A stretch of DNA of 64,000 nucleotides from contig NZ_CALPCC010000010.1 of NCBI RefSeq assembly GCF_943192905.1, forward strand, positions 24,146-88,145, read 5' to 3'. Position numbers and translations under genes: made by a program. Position 1 is the first letter of the stretch. Every line of letters begins with the position of its first letter. The notes below the pieces were generated by a model. It did not search any database and was not told the origin of the DNA. It was given only the letters and a program-made list of their open reading frames with translations. This document shows, piece after piece, positions 51,156 to 61,000 of the stretch. This DNA comes from Adlercreutzia murintestinalis (lineage in GTDB: Bacteria; Actinomycetota; Coriobacteriia; Coriobacteriales; Eggerthellaceae).

Positions 51156-51850
51156 CGTAGGTCTTTCTCGGGAATGTCGAAGCGATACCCCTCGCCACGA
51201 ACTGTTTTGAAGTAGACGGGATCAGATGGGTCATCTTCAAGTTTGGAGCGCAACCAACTCATGTGCACCGACACCGTCTGCGCCTCAAGCTCCGCGAATG
51301 CACCCCACGCTTTCGCAAGCAGAGCATCGCGGGAAAAGGCCTTGCCGGGGTTGCGCATGAGCGTTTCGGCTAGATGAAATTCCTTCGGGGATAGGTTCAC
51401 TTCCTGCCCGTTCTTCTTGATGGTGCGGGCGCCGGTGTTCAGCTCGAATGGACCGATCTTGAGCGGTGTCGATTCGTCTTCAGCCTTGCGCTCCGGTCGC
51501 ATCATGAGCGCTTTGGCCTGCGCAAACATCTCCCGTAGGCTGAAAGGCTTCGAAAGGTACGCGTCGCCTCCTTCTTCTAGGGCACGGATGCGGGCGTCGG
51601 GCTCTATGCGCGCCGAAGCGAATACCACGGGAACGCCGCTGCGCTCTCGGAGGTTGCGACAAAGCGCGTAGCCGTCATCTCCGGGAAGGTTCACGTCTAC
51701 GATCAGGCAGTCGAAGACTGAGTCCTTCAAGGTGTCGTAGGCTTCCTCTGCGCTGGAGGCGCTCTGTGCGGCAATGCCTTCCGATTCGAAAGTGCGACAC
51801 ATCAGCTTCGCAAGTTCGCGATCGTCCTCAACGATCAAAACTTTTCTCAT
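51152..51850 (-). CDS. OmpR/PhoB-family response regulator
   Basis: The 232-residue regulator has a receiver with D9/D10, phosphorylation site D52 (CLIVDVNLPGDDGYALC), FASAR and SKPFSLREM, then a winged helix (LSPKEFHLAETLMRNPGKAFSRDALLAKAWG, VSVHMSWLRSKLE, VRGEGYRF). ATG 51850 overlaps the tautomerase stop as ATGA. It probably controls the downstream ABC transporter and its own unit. Confidence 0.93.
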   Translation of the reverse strand: MRKVLIVEDDRELAKLMCRTFESEGIAAQSASSAEEAYDTLKDSVFDCLIVDVNLPGDDGYALCRNLRERSGVPVVFASARIEPDARIRALEEGGDAYLSKPFSLREMFAQAKALMMRPERKAEDESTPLKIGPFELNTGARTIKKNGQEVNLSPKEFHLAETLMRNPGKAFSRDALLAKAWGAFAELEAQTVSVHMSWLRSKLEDDPSDPVYFKTVRGEGYRFDIPEKDLR

Positions 51851-52074
51851 GCGTCTTCCCGCTGACTTGCGTGTTTGTCCATGTACTCCCGCTTGACCAC
51901 ATCTATGCACTTGCCGCCGATGCCGTAACTTGCATCGTCGATCTCATGGATCGTGATGCTGTAGAACTCCGGCGGGATGCTCATGATTTCGGAAGAGACC
52001 GCCGTAATACGCTCAATGAGGTTGCGCTTTTGCTCTTCGGTGAGCTTTCCGGACTCAACTGTTATGTGTGGCAT
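51847..52074 (-). CDS. 4-oxalocrotonate tautomerase-family protein
   Basis: The 75-residue protein begins MPHITVESGKLTEEQKRNLIERIT. The proline after the initiator methionine is the catalytic base of this superfamily, and the length is normal. The natural substrate is unknown. It is the first gene of a unit in which its stop codon overlaps the response regulator start, an unusual partner for a two-component/ABC operon. Confidence 0.85.
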   Translation of the reverse strand: MPHITVESGKLTEEQKRNLIERITAVSSEIMSIPPEFYSITIHEIDDASYGIGGKCIDVVKREYMDKHASQREDA

Positions 52075-52107
52075 GTTCCTTCCCTCTTCCTGTCTTCGAT
52101 TTCACTC

Positions 52108-52140
52108 TTGGCAACATTAGAATACATCCAATGTTGCCAA
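52108..52140. promoter_or_regulatory. Long palindromic operator upstream of the tautomerase unit
   Basis: TTGGCAACATT (52108-52118) and AATGTTGCCAA (52130-52140) are perfect 11-bp arms with an 11-bp spacer. The arms share GTTGC/GCAAC with the TetR operators at 11348-11391, and a decayed copy of that tetR follows directly. Confidence 0.7.
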
Positions 52141-52161
52141 GGCCAACCCTATACCGATTAG

Positions 52162-52314
52162 AAAGACCAACGGCTCGACGACATTCTGGACGCGACGAAA
52201 TCTATCTTGGGCGTGGGTTCATACCATGACGTCTCGCTGAGCGTCATAACCGAACGGGTCGGCTGCTCGTGTGCTATTCAGCATCTTGGCCGCTTTGGTC
52301 ACACTATCGTATGA
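52162..52314 (+). pseudogene. Decayed tetR fragment, copy of the 11.4-kb regulator
   Basis: In frame it reads KDQRLDDILDATKSILGVGS, then YHDVSLSVITERVGC, then SCAIQHLGRF and a TGA. The first 40 residues align with the HTH of the TetR at 11415-12098 (QRLDDILDATKSILDEGSYHDVTL). The match stops in the recognition helix and the rest of the gene is missing. The operator-like palindrome upstream is consistent with an inherited promoter. Confidence 0.85.
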
Positions 52315-52603
52315 GAACAGAGCATCGCTCGCATGGCGGCATTTGTGAACGCCGCCGGAGTTGAACAGTTTACGGCCATCGGGCTTCACCTGGCCCTTCC
52401 CCCTGAAACCACGATACTCCCATCGCACGAGATTTTGCGTTCGCCTGGCCCGAAGGGACGGGGAAATGGCGTTTTATGCACGCTTGAGTCGCATTCTGAC
52501 CCCCCGACGCTTGATTTGACACTGTTATATATTTGTTGCAAGGATTCGTCGGGTTGATTCGTTGTTATATGCAGAGGGTCGACGCGAGAAGAGGGGTATC
52601 ACC
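52315..52603. other. Intergenic region, nature uncertain
   Basis: About 290 bp between the tetR remnant and the secreted-protein gene. A minus-strand frame at 52219-52428 (VRWEYRGFRGKGQVKPDGRK, then LFNSGGVHKCRHASD) could be part of an unknown broken gene. A TTGACA at 52516-52521 has no good -10 at standard spacing; the promoter of the secreted-protein gene may belong to the ECF sigma factor. Confidence 0.35.
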
Positions 52604-53092
52604 ATGAAGAAAGCCATCGTCGTCACAATTGTAGTAGCAGCTTGCGCGGCGCTTGTGGTTCCGACGGTTGCGTTCGGAGCGTCGAGTGCGCTTGTGTTCG
52701 AGCACGCCGAGAAGCAGGTCGCCTTCCAGCTGACTGAACCGACGCTTGCCGACGAGCAATCCGATTCCGCCGGTGCATGGCAGGCCGTTCATCCCAAGAT
52801 CGGACAGAAGGTTGCTGACGCAGCTGAGGCGATTGCAGCAGCAGTGCAAGCATCTGATAAGACAGCGGCGCAAGCGGTAGCCGATGAGCCTGCGGTAACC
52901 AGCGCCGTGCCGAGCGTCGGCTTCGTCGACGAGAACGGCAACGGCCTTTGCGACCGCTACGAACAAGGCGCATGTGCCATCGCAGATTGCCCAGGCCATG
53001 GTTCAGGCTCAGGCTACGGTTACAGCCAAGGCGGTTCGGGTTACGGTTACGGCCATCACGGCAATGGTCACCGCGGTGGCCATTGCTGGTAG
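52604..53092 (+). CDS. Secreted protein with His/Gly/Tyr-rich tail
   Basis: The 162-residue protein has a signal peptide (MKKAIVVTIVVAACAALVVPTVAFGASSA, cut near residue 26). The middle is Ala/Gln-rich. Residues about 115-135 read VGFVDENGNGLCDRYEQGAC, a Cys/Asp motif resembling small metal-binding loops, and the tail is GYGYGHHGNGHRGGHCW. No family recognised. ATG 52604 follows GAGGGGTATCACC. It is followed by an ECF sigma factor and anti-sigma whose tail is also His/Gly-rich, suggesting linked function, perhaps metal or envelope sensing. Confidence 0.8.
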   Translation: MKKAIVVTIVVAACAALVVPTVAFGASSALVFEHAEKQVAFQLTEPTLADEQSDSAGAWQAVHPKIGQKVADAAEAIAAAVQASDKTAAQAVADEPAVTSAVPSVGFVDENGNGLCDRYEQGACAIADCPGHGSGSGYGYSQGGSGYGYGHHGNGHRGGHCW

Positions 53093-53182
53093 GCGTCCCC
53101 GACGCGGAGCATGGCGCAGGCGGCCGGCGACGGATACAGCGCAAGCGTTCGGCGTGGCACGACGACGACACGAGGGAAAGAC

Positions 53183-53674
53183 GTGCGCAGCAGCTACGAC
53201 ATCGAGCAAACGATAGACGGCTTCGGCTCCACTGTGTGGCGCGCATGCGTCGGCTTTTTCTCGCGCGAACAGGACGTTCAGGACGCGTTTCAGGACACGT
53301 TTCTAAAATATGCGCTGGCCGACACGACGGAATTCAAGGACGACGAGCACCGCAAGGCGTGGCTCATCAAGGTGGCATCTAACGTGTGCCGCGACATGCT
53401 GCGCGCGGCACATCGCAAGGACCAGCCGTTCGACGATGCGGCCGAACAGCACCTGTGGGAGTCCTCGCGCACCACGGATAGTCCCGTGACGCGGCACGCC
53501 GAACTCGTCGACGCCTTCCGCTCGTTGGATGATCCGCCACGTTTCCCCCTGTACCTTTCGCTGTACGAGGGCTATACCGCGCCCGAGATTGCCGACATCA
53601 TGGACGCTCCCGTAAACACGGTGTATTCGTGGATATCGCGGGGCAGAAAGATGCTGAAGGAGGCCCTGTCGTGA
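53183..53674 (+). CDS. ECF-family RNA polymerase sigma factor
   Basis: The 163-residue protein has sigma region 2 (VWRACVGFFSREQDVQDAFQDTFLKYA, then HRKAWLIKVASNVCRDMLR) and region 4 (YLSLYEGYTAPEIADIMDAPVNTVYSWISRGRKML). GTG 53183 is preceded by GAGGGAAAGAC, and earlier codons have no signal. Its stop overlaps the next GTG (GTGA at 53671-53674), so it is co-translated with its anti-sigma. Confidence 0.9.
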   Translation: MRSSYDIEQTIDGFGSTVWRACVGFFSREQDVQDAFQDTFLKYALADTTEFKDDEHRKAWLIKVASNVCRDMLRAAHRKDQPFDDAAEQHLWESSRTTDSPVTRHAELVDAFRSLDDPPRFPLYLSLYEGYTAPEIADIMDAPVNTVYSWISRGRKMLKEALS

Positions 53675-54708
53675 ATGATAACGATCTGGACCGGCGTGTT
53701 CGGGAGGCCTTCGACGGCATTGAGGCCTCCGATGAGGCGAAGCGTCAGGCTCTTGCGTATGTGCTTGCGCAGGGACGGAACTGCGCGACGCAACCGGAGG
53801 AGCAGCTTGCAGTGCAACCTGGCGTTGTGCAGTCGGCATGCGGCGCTGCCCTTGACGGGCGTCCTACGGCTCGGGCCGTTCCTCGGTCCGTAATGCGATC
53901 CCGACGCTGGACTCGCATTGCCGGCAGCGCAATTGCCGCGTGTGTCGTGCTGGCAGCTGTGGGATTCGGGGCGTTCCAACTTGGTGCCGGACAGTCAGTC
54001 CTCGAAGGGTCAGGTGTCGATATGCCCGGTCTGACACGTTCCTCTTCGGCCGAGGCCGAACGTGCGGATGGCGACCAGCCTGCCGATTCGGCTGGCCCTG
54101 CCGGCGAAGGGCAGGCTGCCTCTCCGGCCGACACGGTTCCCACGGCGTTTGTGGACATTGACATCAACCCGTCCATCCAGCTGCAGCTGAACCGAGTGGA
54201 CGAGGTGGTGGGCGCCGAAGGCATCAACGAGGATGGAGTCCGTCTATTGCTGGACGTCCCCCTTAACGGGTTGCCGTACGAGCAGGCATTGCAGATGCTG
54301 CTCGCCAGCGACCAGATTGCTTCCTATCTTGACGGGGACGCTTTTGTATCCATAAGCGTGTCCTCCAGCGACGAGGCCCAGCAGCAGGCTTTGACCGCGG
54401 CAAGTGAGGTATGTCTGGCGGGCGGTTCCTACCAGGCGGATTGCCGCGGGGTCAGTCAGCAGCTCTACGATGAGGCGCATGGTCATGGCATGGGATGCGG
54501 GCGTTACGCTGCCGCGGTCGAGTTAACGCAGTTGGATCTTGGCGTGTCCGTGGAGGATTGCGCGAACATGACCATGCGCGAACTGCGCGACCGCATCGCG
54601 GCGTGCAAGGCGGGTTCGGAAAGTGCGGCAGCCGGTGCCGACGGCGGCTCGGGTTCGGACATGGGTGGCGGTCACAGAGGCCACGGCGCGCACCACGGCT
54701 GGCATTAA
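53671..54708 (+). CDS. RsgI-like membrane anti-sigma factor
   Basis: Residues 1-80 are cytoplasmic and should bind the sigma factor; one membrane helix is at about 82-104. The extracytoplasmic part begins VDIDINPSIQLQLNRVDEVV (from residue 161), the RsgI hallmark; N166-P167 corresponds to the Asn-Pro bond autocleaved in RsgI-type domains. ALQMLLASDQIASYL follows as in that family. The end is GGGHRGHGAHHGWH, echoing the secreted protein's tail. GTG 53671 has AAGGAGG before it. Length 345. Confidence 0.88.
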   Translation: MNDNDLDRRVREAFDGIEASDEAKRQALAYVLAQGRNCATQPEEQLAVQPGVVQSACGAALDGRPTARAVPRSVMRSRRWTRIAGSAIAACVVLAAVGFGAFQLGAGQSVLEGSGVDMPGLTRSSSAEAERADGDQPADSAGPAGEGQAASPADTVPTAFVDIDINPSIQLQLNRVDEVVGAEGINEDGVRLLLDVPLNGLPYEQALQMLLASDQIASYLDGDAFVSISVSSSDEAQQQALTAASEVCLAGGSYQADCRGVSQQLYDEAHGHGMGCGRYAAAVELTQLDLGVSVEDCANMTMRELRDRIAACKAGSESAAAGADGGSGSDMGGGHRGHGAHHGWH

Positions 54709-55035
54709 GGCACGCGGGACTGGGCCTTGGCGACGACGCCGACCGCCCCTGTACCTGCGCGGCACGTCCTATTTCGCAGTCGGGCGCTCCGTTGGGCTGT
54801 TCGCCGTTTTCAACGTGGGGTTCCTGACGGCGTTGCTCGCGGCTTGTCGCATGTGCGGCATGCAGCCGACGGCGGCACGTCTGGCCGCCTGCATGGGCCT
54901 GCAAAATGCCATACATCGCCTGCAAAACAGGCAATTTGGATGTTGCCGAATCGTTACCGAGCGCGATATAATAAAACAAATTGTGCCAATTAAACCACAC
55001 TGGTCACTTCTGCTGTGTAAAGGAGAACAGCCGAG
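54709..55035. other. Intergenic region before the giant protease gene
   Basis: About 330 bp with no gene supported. It contains the predicted promoter at 54943-54972 and an AT-rich leader of about 60 bp. The first half is GC-rich and open in several frames but without any recognisable domain. Confidence 0.5.
54943..54972 (+). promoter_or_regulatory. Sigma-70-type promoter of the giant protease gene
   Basis: TTGCCG (54943-54948) and a perfect TATAAT (54967-54972) stand 18 bp apart, about 65 bp before the GTG start. This argues that housekeeping sigma, not only the adjacent ECF sigma, transcribes the gene. Confidence 0.65.
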
Positions 55036-58000
55036 GTGCTTGAAAAAACGAAGCAGACAACGCACAACGCCGGGCGCGTCGCCATTTCCGTGCTTCTTGC
55101 AGGAGCATTGCTCGCTCCTACATTCCCACTCTCTGAAGTACAGCCCGCCTATGCCGACCCTGCGTCTGCTAAAGCATCTGGCAACACGCCATCGGGCCAG
55201 GAAGCGGACCAGTCCACTACGGAATCCTACACGGGCCGCATCGATATGGACGTCCCGCTTGACGGCACGCTGATAGTTGCCCAGGGCCAGACGCAAAGTC
55301 CGCTCTCCACCCAACAGACCCAGCAGGCGGTTCCGCAAAAGACCGAGGAAGAGAAGCAGGCCATCCTGGATGGCTACCTGGCCGACGGAACTATAACCGA
55401 AGACGACTTGGACAACGAGTTCATCGTCAGCTCGCTTACGGGGTCATATCTTGAGCAAAATGGCGATGGGGGAAGGTCGGCCTCTGAAGCGGCTACTTTC
55501 GAGGCTGGGTCTGAAGATACGTGCGGCAATTGCCTTGACGAGGACGGCAGTCTCTCTTCTGAGGTAGAGGACCGCCTGGCGCAGGACGACGAAGCCGTTC
55601 AGACTGCGCTTGAAGCCCTGGCCCAGGGTCCTACCTACGAAGACGTCCTTGCGGCTGAAGAGGCGCGCAAGGCTGAAGATGAGGCGGCCGTTCCCCACGA
55701 CGAGTCTCTCTTGCCCAGCGAGGTCGTCACGAAGCAACCCCATGTTGCCGACGACGTGGAAGCGAACGGCGTCAAGCCGGATGTCGTTTCTGTCACAGTG
55801 AGCCTGTGCGCGATAGATGAGGAGCCCGTTGTCTACGGGTCCGCCATCCGTGCCGCCCAGGCTGTTGTCCCGGCAGATAAGGCGGCCGATCCTGAAAGTG
55901 CGGCCCAGATCGCCGACGTTCAGGCGGTCGGTCCCGACGAGGCCGCCCAGGTAGCAACCGTCGCTCAGGCCAGTCCTGCTGCCTCGGCTGCCCGCGGCGC
56001 CTATTCCCCCGAGGTCGTGGTGAAAAACGTCCAGTCCGTCGCCCTGTGCACTAGGACCGGCGACGTCCGTAAGGGATCCTTCTTCCTCAACAACGTGAAG
56101 AACAACGCCTACGAGTACACGGTGCGCGTCAAGGCCTACAACATGCCGGAGTTCTACAGCCCCGTCGTCGATGTGCGCTGGGGCGGCGGCAAGGGTTACC
56201 TCACCCTCAGGCTGCCTGCCGCCATCGACGAGGAAGAGCGGCATTTCGAGGTCTTTTACACCTCGGGCGTGGATTGGGAAGGCTACGTGAAGACCGTTGG
56301 CGGCCAGCCTACGGTGAACGATGCCACGGTGAAGGCCGACCTTGCGAATACGCCTGGCTATGTGGCCGCGCGCGAATCTGCCTACCTCAACGCCTACAAG
56401 CTGGCCCCCTTCGCCTCCTACGAGGACATCGTGAAGTCGGGTAACGCCATGCCAGCAAGCAGCCCGCTGGCCACGAAGGAGATCCGCGAGATATGGCCGG
56501 TGCACAAGGACGATGGCATGAAGGTGAGCCTGTTCGAAGGCCAGGAGCAAGACATTGTGCGCAGCGTGGTGTACTTCGCTGACAATACCTCGCAGACTCT
56601 CGACCTCGACTACCTCGGCAAGGGTACCTGTACCGCGTCCTACGCGACGCACGATGTCGGCGTGCTGTACCAGCCGAATTTCTGGATCATCGGCAAGAGT
56701 GCCCAGCCCGCCATCACCCGCATGGCGTCGTTCATTCGCTCGAAGACCTGGGCGACGTGGTTCCAAAGCTACAGCGGCAACCCTCGCATGCATCGCAGCG
56801 TCCGCGACTACTTCGACAAGAACATCCGCGACAAGGCCGAGGAAGTGGCGGCCAACCTCGTCACTAACATACCCGCATGGAACGCATGCGACTCGGCGTC
56901 TTATGCGTGGAACTACATCATGCAAAACGCGGAAGCTGCCATGCCGAGCGAGGACTGGAGTTCGACGGCGCCCGAGACCAAGATGTTCAACCTGATGTTC
57001 CTCTACACCTACCTGGAGCGCTTCATGGGCTTCGACGTTGGTGGCAACGAGATCGTGAAGGCGCGAAAGGACTCGAACGCGTTCTTGGTGATAGCGTTCC
57101 GGGGCAGCGTTATCAGGCCCGGCCTGTCGCTCCTGAGCATGACGCCCACGTTGCGAAAATCCTACATGCCCGTATTTGCCAAGGTAGATGCGCTCTCCGA
57201 GGTGGTACTCCCCAAGCTCCTGTACAGCTATACGGGCCTTACGTCTTCGATCCAGCTCGTCCAGCTTGTGGTCAAGCGTACGACCGGCTATGCCAGCATG
57301 GCCGAGTGGTTCAAGGACTACATGAGCTCCATCGCGTTCTACCACGAATATCTGCCGCCTGAATACGAGAACGTTCCCGAAAGCGAGCGACCGCTGTGGC
57401 GCGGCTGGGACCAGGCGTCCCGGTACTCGGATTACCTGCTTCTGTGGCTGACGTTGGAGCCGGGCACGCAGTACTTCGCCTCAACCACGATGCTGATAGC
57501 CTCGGGCACGACAGGCAACTACGAGGTCGGTGCCCCGCTTGACGACGCGCATCGGGCGTCATTCAAGCAGCGCCTGGACAACATCTTCATTCCAGCATCG
57601 CGCTACATGTCCACCGTGACCTCCATCGTGGGGGTGGAGCGGGTCGATTCCGTCTGCGTCATCAGCTTCGACAACATCTTCTCCAAGTACGACTCGGGCA
57701 GGTCGATCATGGAGCGGGAGGGCACCACGGGCAAGAAGCTCACCGAGGATCCCTACCTCAAGAACTTCACCGACGTCACCGGGCGCTTCATCGCCAACGG
57801 CCAGGGCGCTGCGGCCATGACGAACAACATATCGAGGACCGACAAGAACATCTACTTCCTGGCGTACACCGCGCTCGGGTGCGCGTGGGACTACTATTGG
57901 TCGCACGAGATGGCGCACGCCATCGACAAGGAGATATTCCTGAACGGCGAGCAGCGCGGCATCACCAACAACGAGGACTACACCGACGGCTTCCTAACAC

Positions 58001-61000
58001 AGGGCTTCGGCGGCTGGTCGTACGTGATGAACCTGACCTTCGACTGGGACCTGTCGAAGGACGTGTCATCCAACCTGAGCCGCGAGCGCATCATGTCGAA
58101 GGACAAGATAGACGACTACTACCACAAGATGTACGAAGCGCTGGACATGCTGGACTATGCGGCCTTGCAAGCGTTCCTCAGGCTGGATAAGGACGAGCAG
58201 AACAAGGTGGCCTCGCAAGCTTGGTTCGATGGGCAGAACGGCACCTCGGCGATGGACACCGGCGCCACGGCCACCATCCTGCATTCGCGCAACAACGTGC
58301 TGAACGGCTATGATGGAACCACGGCCACCATGCCGGTGAACGCCTCGGTGTTCAACGACGGCTCGCGCAAGTTCGAGACCGTGGAGGAAGTGTACGACAA
58401 CCAGCTGTTCCTGCGCCCGGGCCTGCCCGAGGCGAGCAGCTGGACGTGGCTGTGGGCCAACTACGTCGCCGACGACCTGCGCGGCGTGTGGTGGTTCCCG
58501 ATCCATTGCAACGGCAACCGTCCCGATTCGCGGTCGTTCAAGATCGAGATCTACCGCATGCTCGGCGACAAGGGCTTCGATGCCTGGGCCGAGTTCGGGC
58601 GCAACGGAGGCGGCGGCGACCTGGCGAAGCTGCAGAAACTCACCGGGTACAACTCTTTCAAGGAATGGCAGATGGCTAAGTGGGATGCCATCGAGGCCAA
58701 CGAGGACAAGGTCACCTACGTCGACTTCGACGACCTGGTGGACAAGTTCGAGACGGCGCTGAAGACCGATGCGGGCAAGGCCGATCGCAACCTTACGCAA
58801 ATGAACAGCCTCCGCTCGCGTATGTATTTCCTGGCGAAGCGCATGACGAACGACTTCCGCTCGAGCGTGTACGAGGACAAGGTGCCCGTCACGCACATCC
58901 GTACTGCCGATGATCTGCGGGCGATCGCCGACAACCCCTATGGCAGCTACGTGCTCGACAACGACATCGAGGTGTTCAACATCGACGAGGCTGCCAGTCT
59001 CGTCGATGTCGTGTTCATGGGCAAGCTGGACGGGCAGGGGCACCGCATTTATGCGGAGGACGAGATGCTTCCTGCGCTCTTCATGGGGGCCAAGCACGCC
59101 TACATCAAGAATTTGTCCCTCGAGGGCACCGTGATGCAGCTTCCGGCAAAGACGGTGAACAACACTGAGGTGGAGAACGTAAGTTACACGAAGTTCGAGC
59201 GGAACATATATTCGGTCGATGATTTCGTGGGCATCGGCAATGACTTGCAGCGCGGCGTAGATACATTCCATCTGATGGCTGACCTCGACTTTACGGAATG
59301 GTCTGCTGCCAATGAGGCGGCTGCGGCGAGGGCGGCGTCGGTGGTCTCGCAGCTAGTAAGCGGCACGGCGACAAACCCAAAAGTGCTCAATGGCAACGGC
59401 CATAAGATAACGAGTCTTACGGGCGCATCGCTGTTTGCCGATGTATACAATGCCGACATAAACAATCTGACCATCCGGAACTGCAGCAACCTGCAGGATG
59501 TAGCGAGTGGCGAGCGGCTGGGCATTCTCGCGCGCCGCTCCCTCAACTCGAAGTTCTCCGACCTGTTCTTCGACAGCGTGCAGCTGCGGGGCAAGTGGCG
59601 TATCGGGTTCGTGTCGGGCGACGACGGATGGATGGGCGTCAACGGCGTGACGGCTCAAGGGTCGCAGTTTAGCCGCATCCAGGTGACAAACGGTGCCCTG
59701 ACGTGCGGTCAGAATGGCTATGGCGGCTTCATCACCGGGTGGATGCTCAACGGCTCCATGGAGGACATCTTCGTGGAGGGAACTCTTTCCGCATCGGGAC
59801 CCAAATGTGGGGGGATGCTCGGTGCCCTTGCGGGCTCGGGTCAGCTGAACCGCTGCATATCGAAGGTCGACCTGAACTCTGTTGCCACGGGTGCGGCGCT
59901 GAACGTGGGCGTTCTGCTGGGGAATATCGAGGTGGACAACAAGGGTAATTACGACGCTGAGAACACTCGGGTGTCCAATTGCGTCGGGCTGGGGAAGCCC
60001 GGGCCGACGCAGACAACCCCCGGAGCCGTCCCTGCCAACGCTGCTTGGCGTTTGGCGGGCTACACGGCTGCAGGGGCGGCTAGCGCCTTCCAGAACTGCT
60101 ATGAGGATACAGCTTACTTGCACGGGCGAACCCTGACGAAGGATGAAGCTGCAGACGTATCCTATGCGAGGAGCACTCTTTATATTGGTGCCTTCGAGGG
60201 TGATCATCGTCTTCTGAACGGCTATGTCTTCCCTGATTTGCGTAACGAGACTACGTATAAGGGATGGGGTTTCAACGATCACGTGTGGGAGTTCGACCCT
60301 ACCATCAACGCGGGCTATCCGGTTTTGCGGTTCGAGGGGGACAAGCAGGCGTTCTACGATTACGACCTGGACTGCAAGCTGGACTTCAAGAACGAGAAGC
60401 TTGTGTGCTGGGGTTCGGACTTCAATCGAACGAAGGTCGGCATCCACAACCTGCCATACCTGTCGTGGAAGGACGGCACATGGCATGATGAGAAATACTC
60501 ATCTATACCGCCTGACATGTTCTCTTCCATCACCGAAGACCCCGACAGCATCGACCTTTCCGGGATCATCGAATACGAGGGGTTCCCGAACGACGAGACT
60601 GCGCTCAAGGGCACGCGCTCAGTGAGCCTGTTCTATGCCGCGCGTCTCTCAGGCAGGCCTTACAGCTTCGAGAAAACGGTCGAGATGCCGCCGCGGCCCG
60701 AGATGGATTGCGCCGACCGCGTGCGCGGCGTGCGTGCGGGCACCGATGGCATGGGCGCCATCCATTTCGCATCCATCGGCGTGTACAAACCGTCCGACCT
60801 CGAATACCGTCCCGTGGCTGGCGAAGGCGCGGGCGACGGCGCCGAGGCTACGGCGGACGATGCTGCCGCGACCGAGACCGCTTGGACCCCCATGACCTCT
60901 GCCGTTATGCCGGTGGCGCCAGGCGCCTATGAGATTCGCATCGCCGCCACCGATCATTCGTTTGCGTCCTATTCCAAGCAGGTTGTGGTGGAAGAGCGCG

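Noticed and set aside
53111..53182. Longer sigma-factor start at 53111
   Set aside because: The added residues are Arg/Thr-rich without family similarity, while GTG 53183 has a good ribosome site.
55444..57345. 633-codon minus-strand frame opposite the giant protease gene
   Set aside because: It is a shadow frame of a gene with a recognisable signal, zincin core and anchor; no domain of its own.
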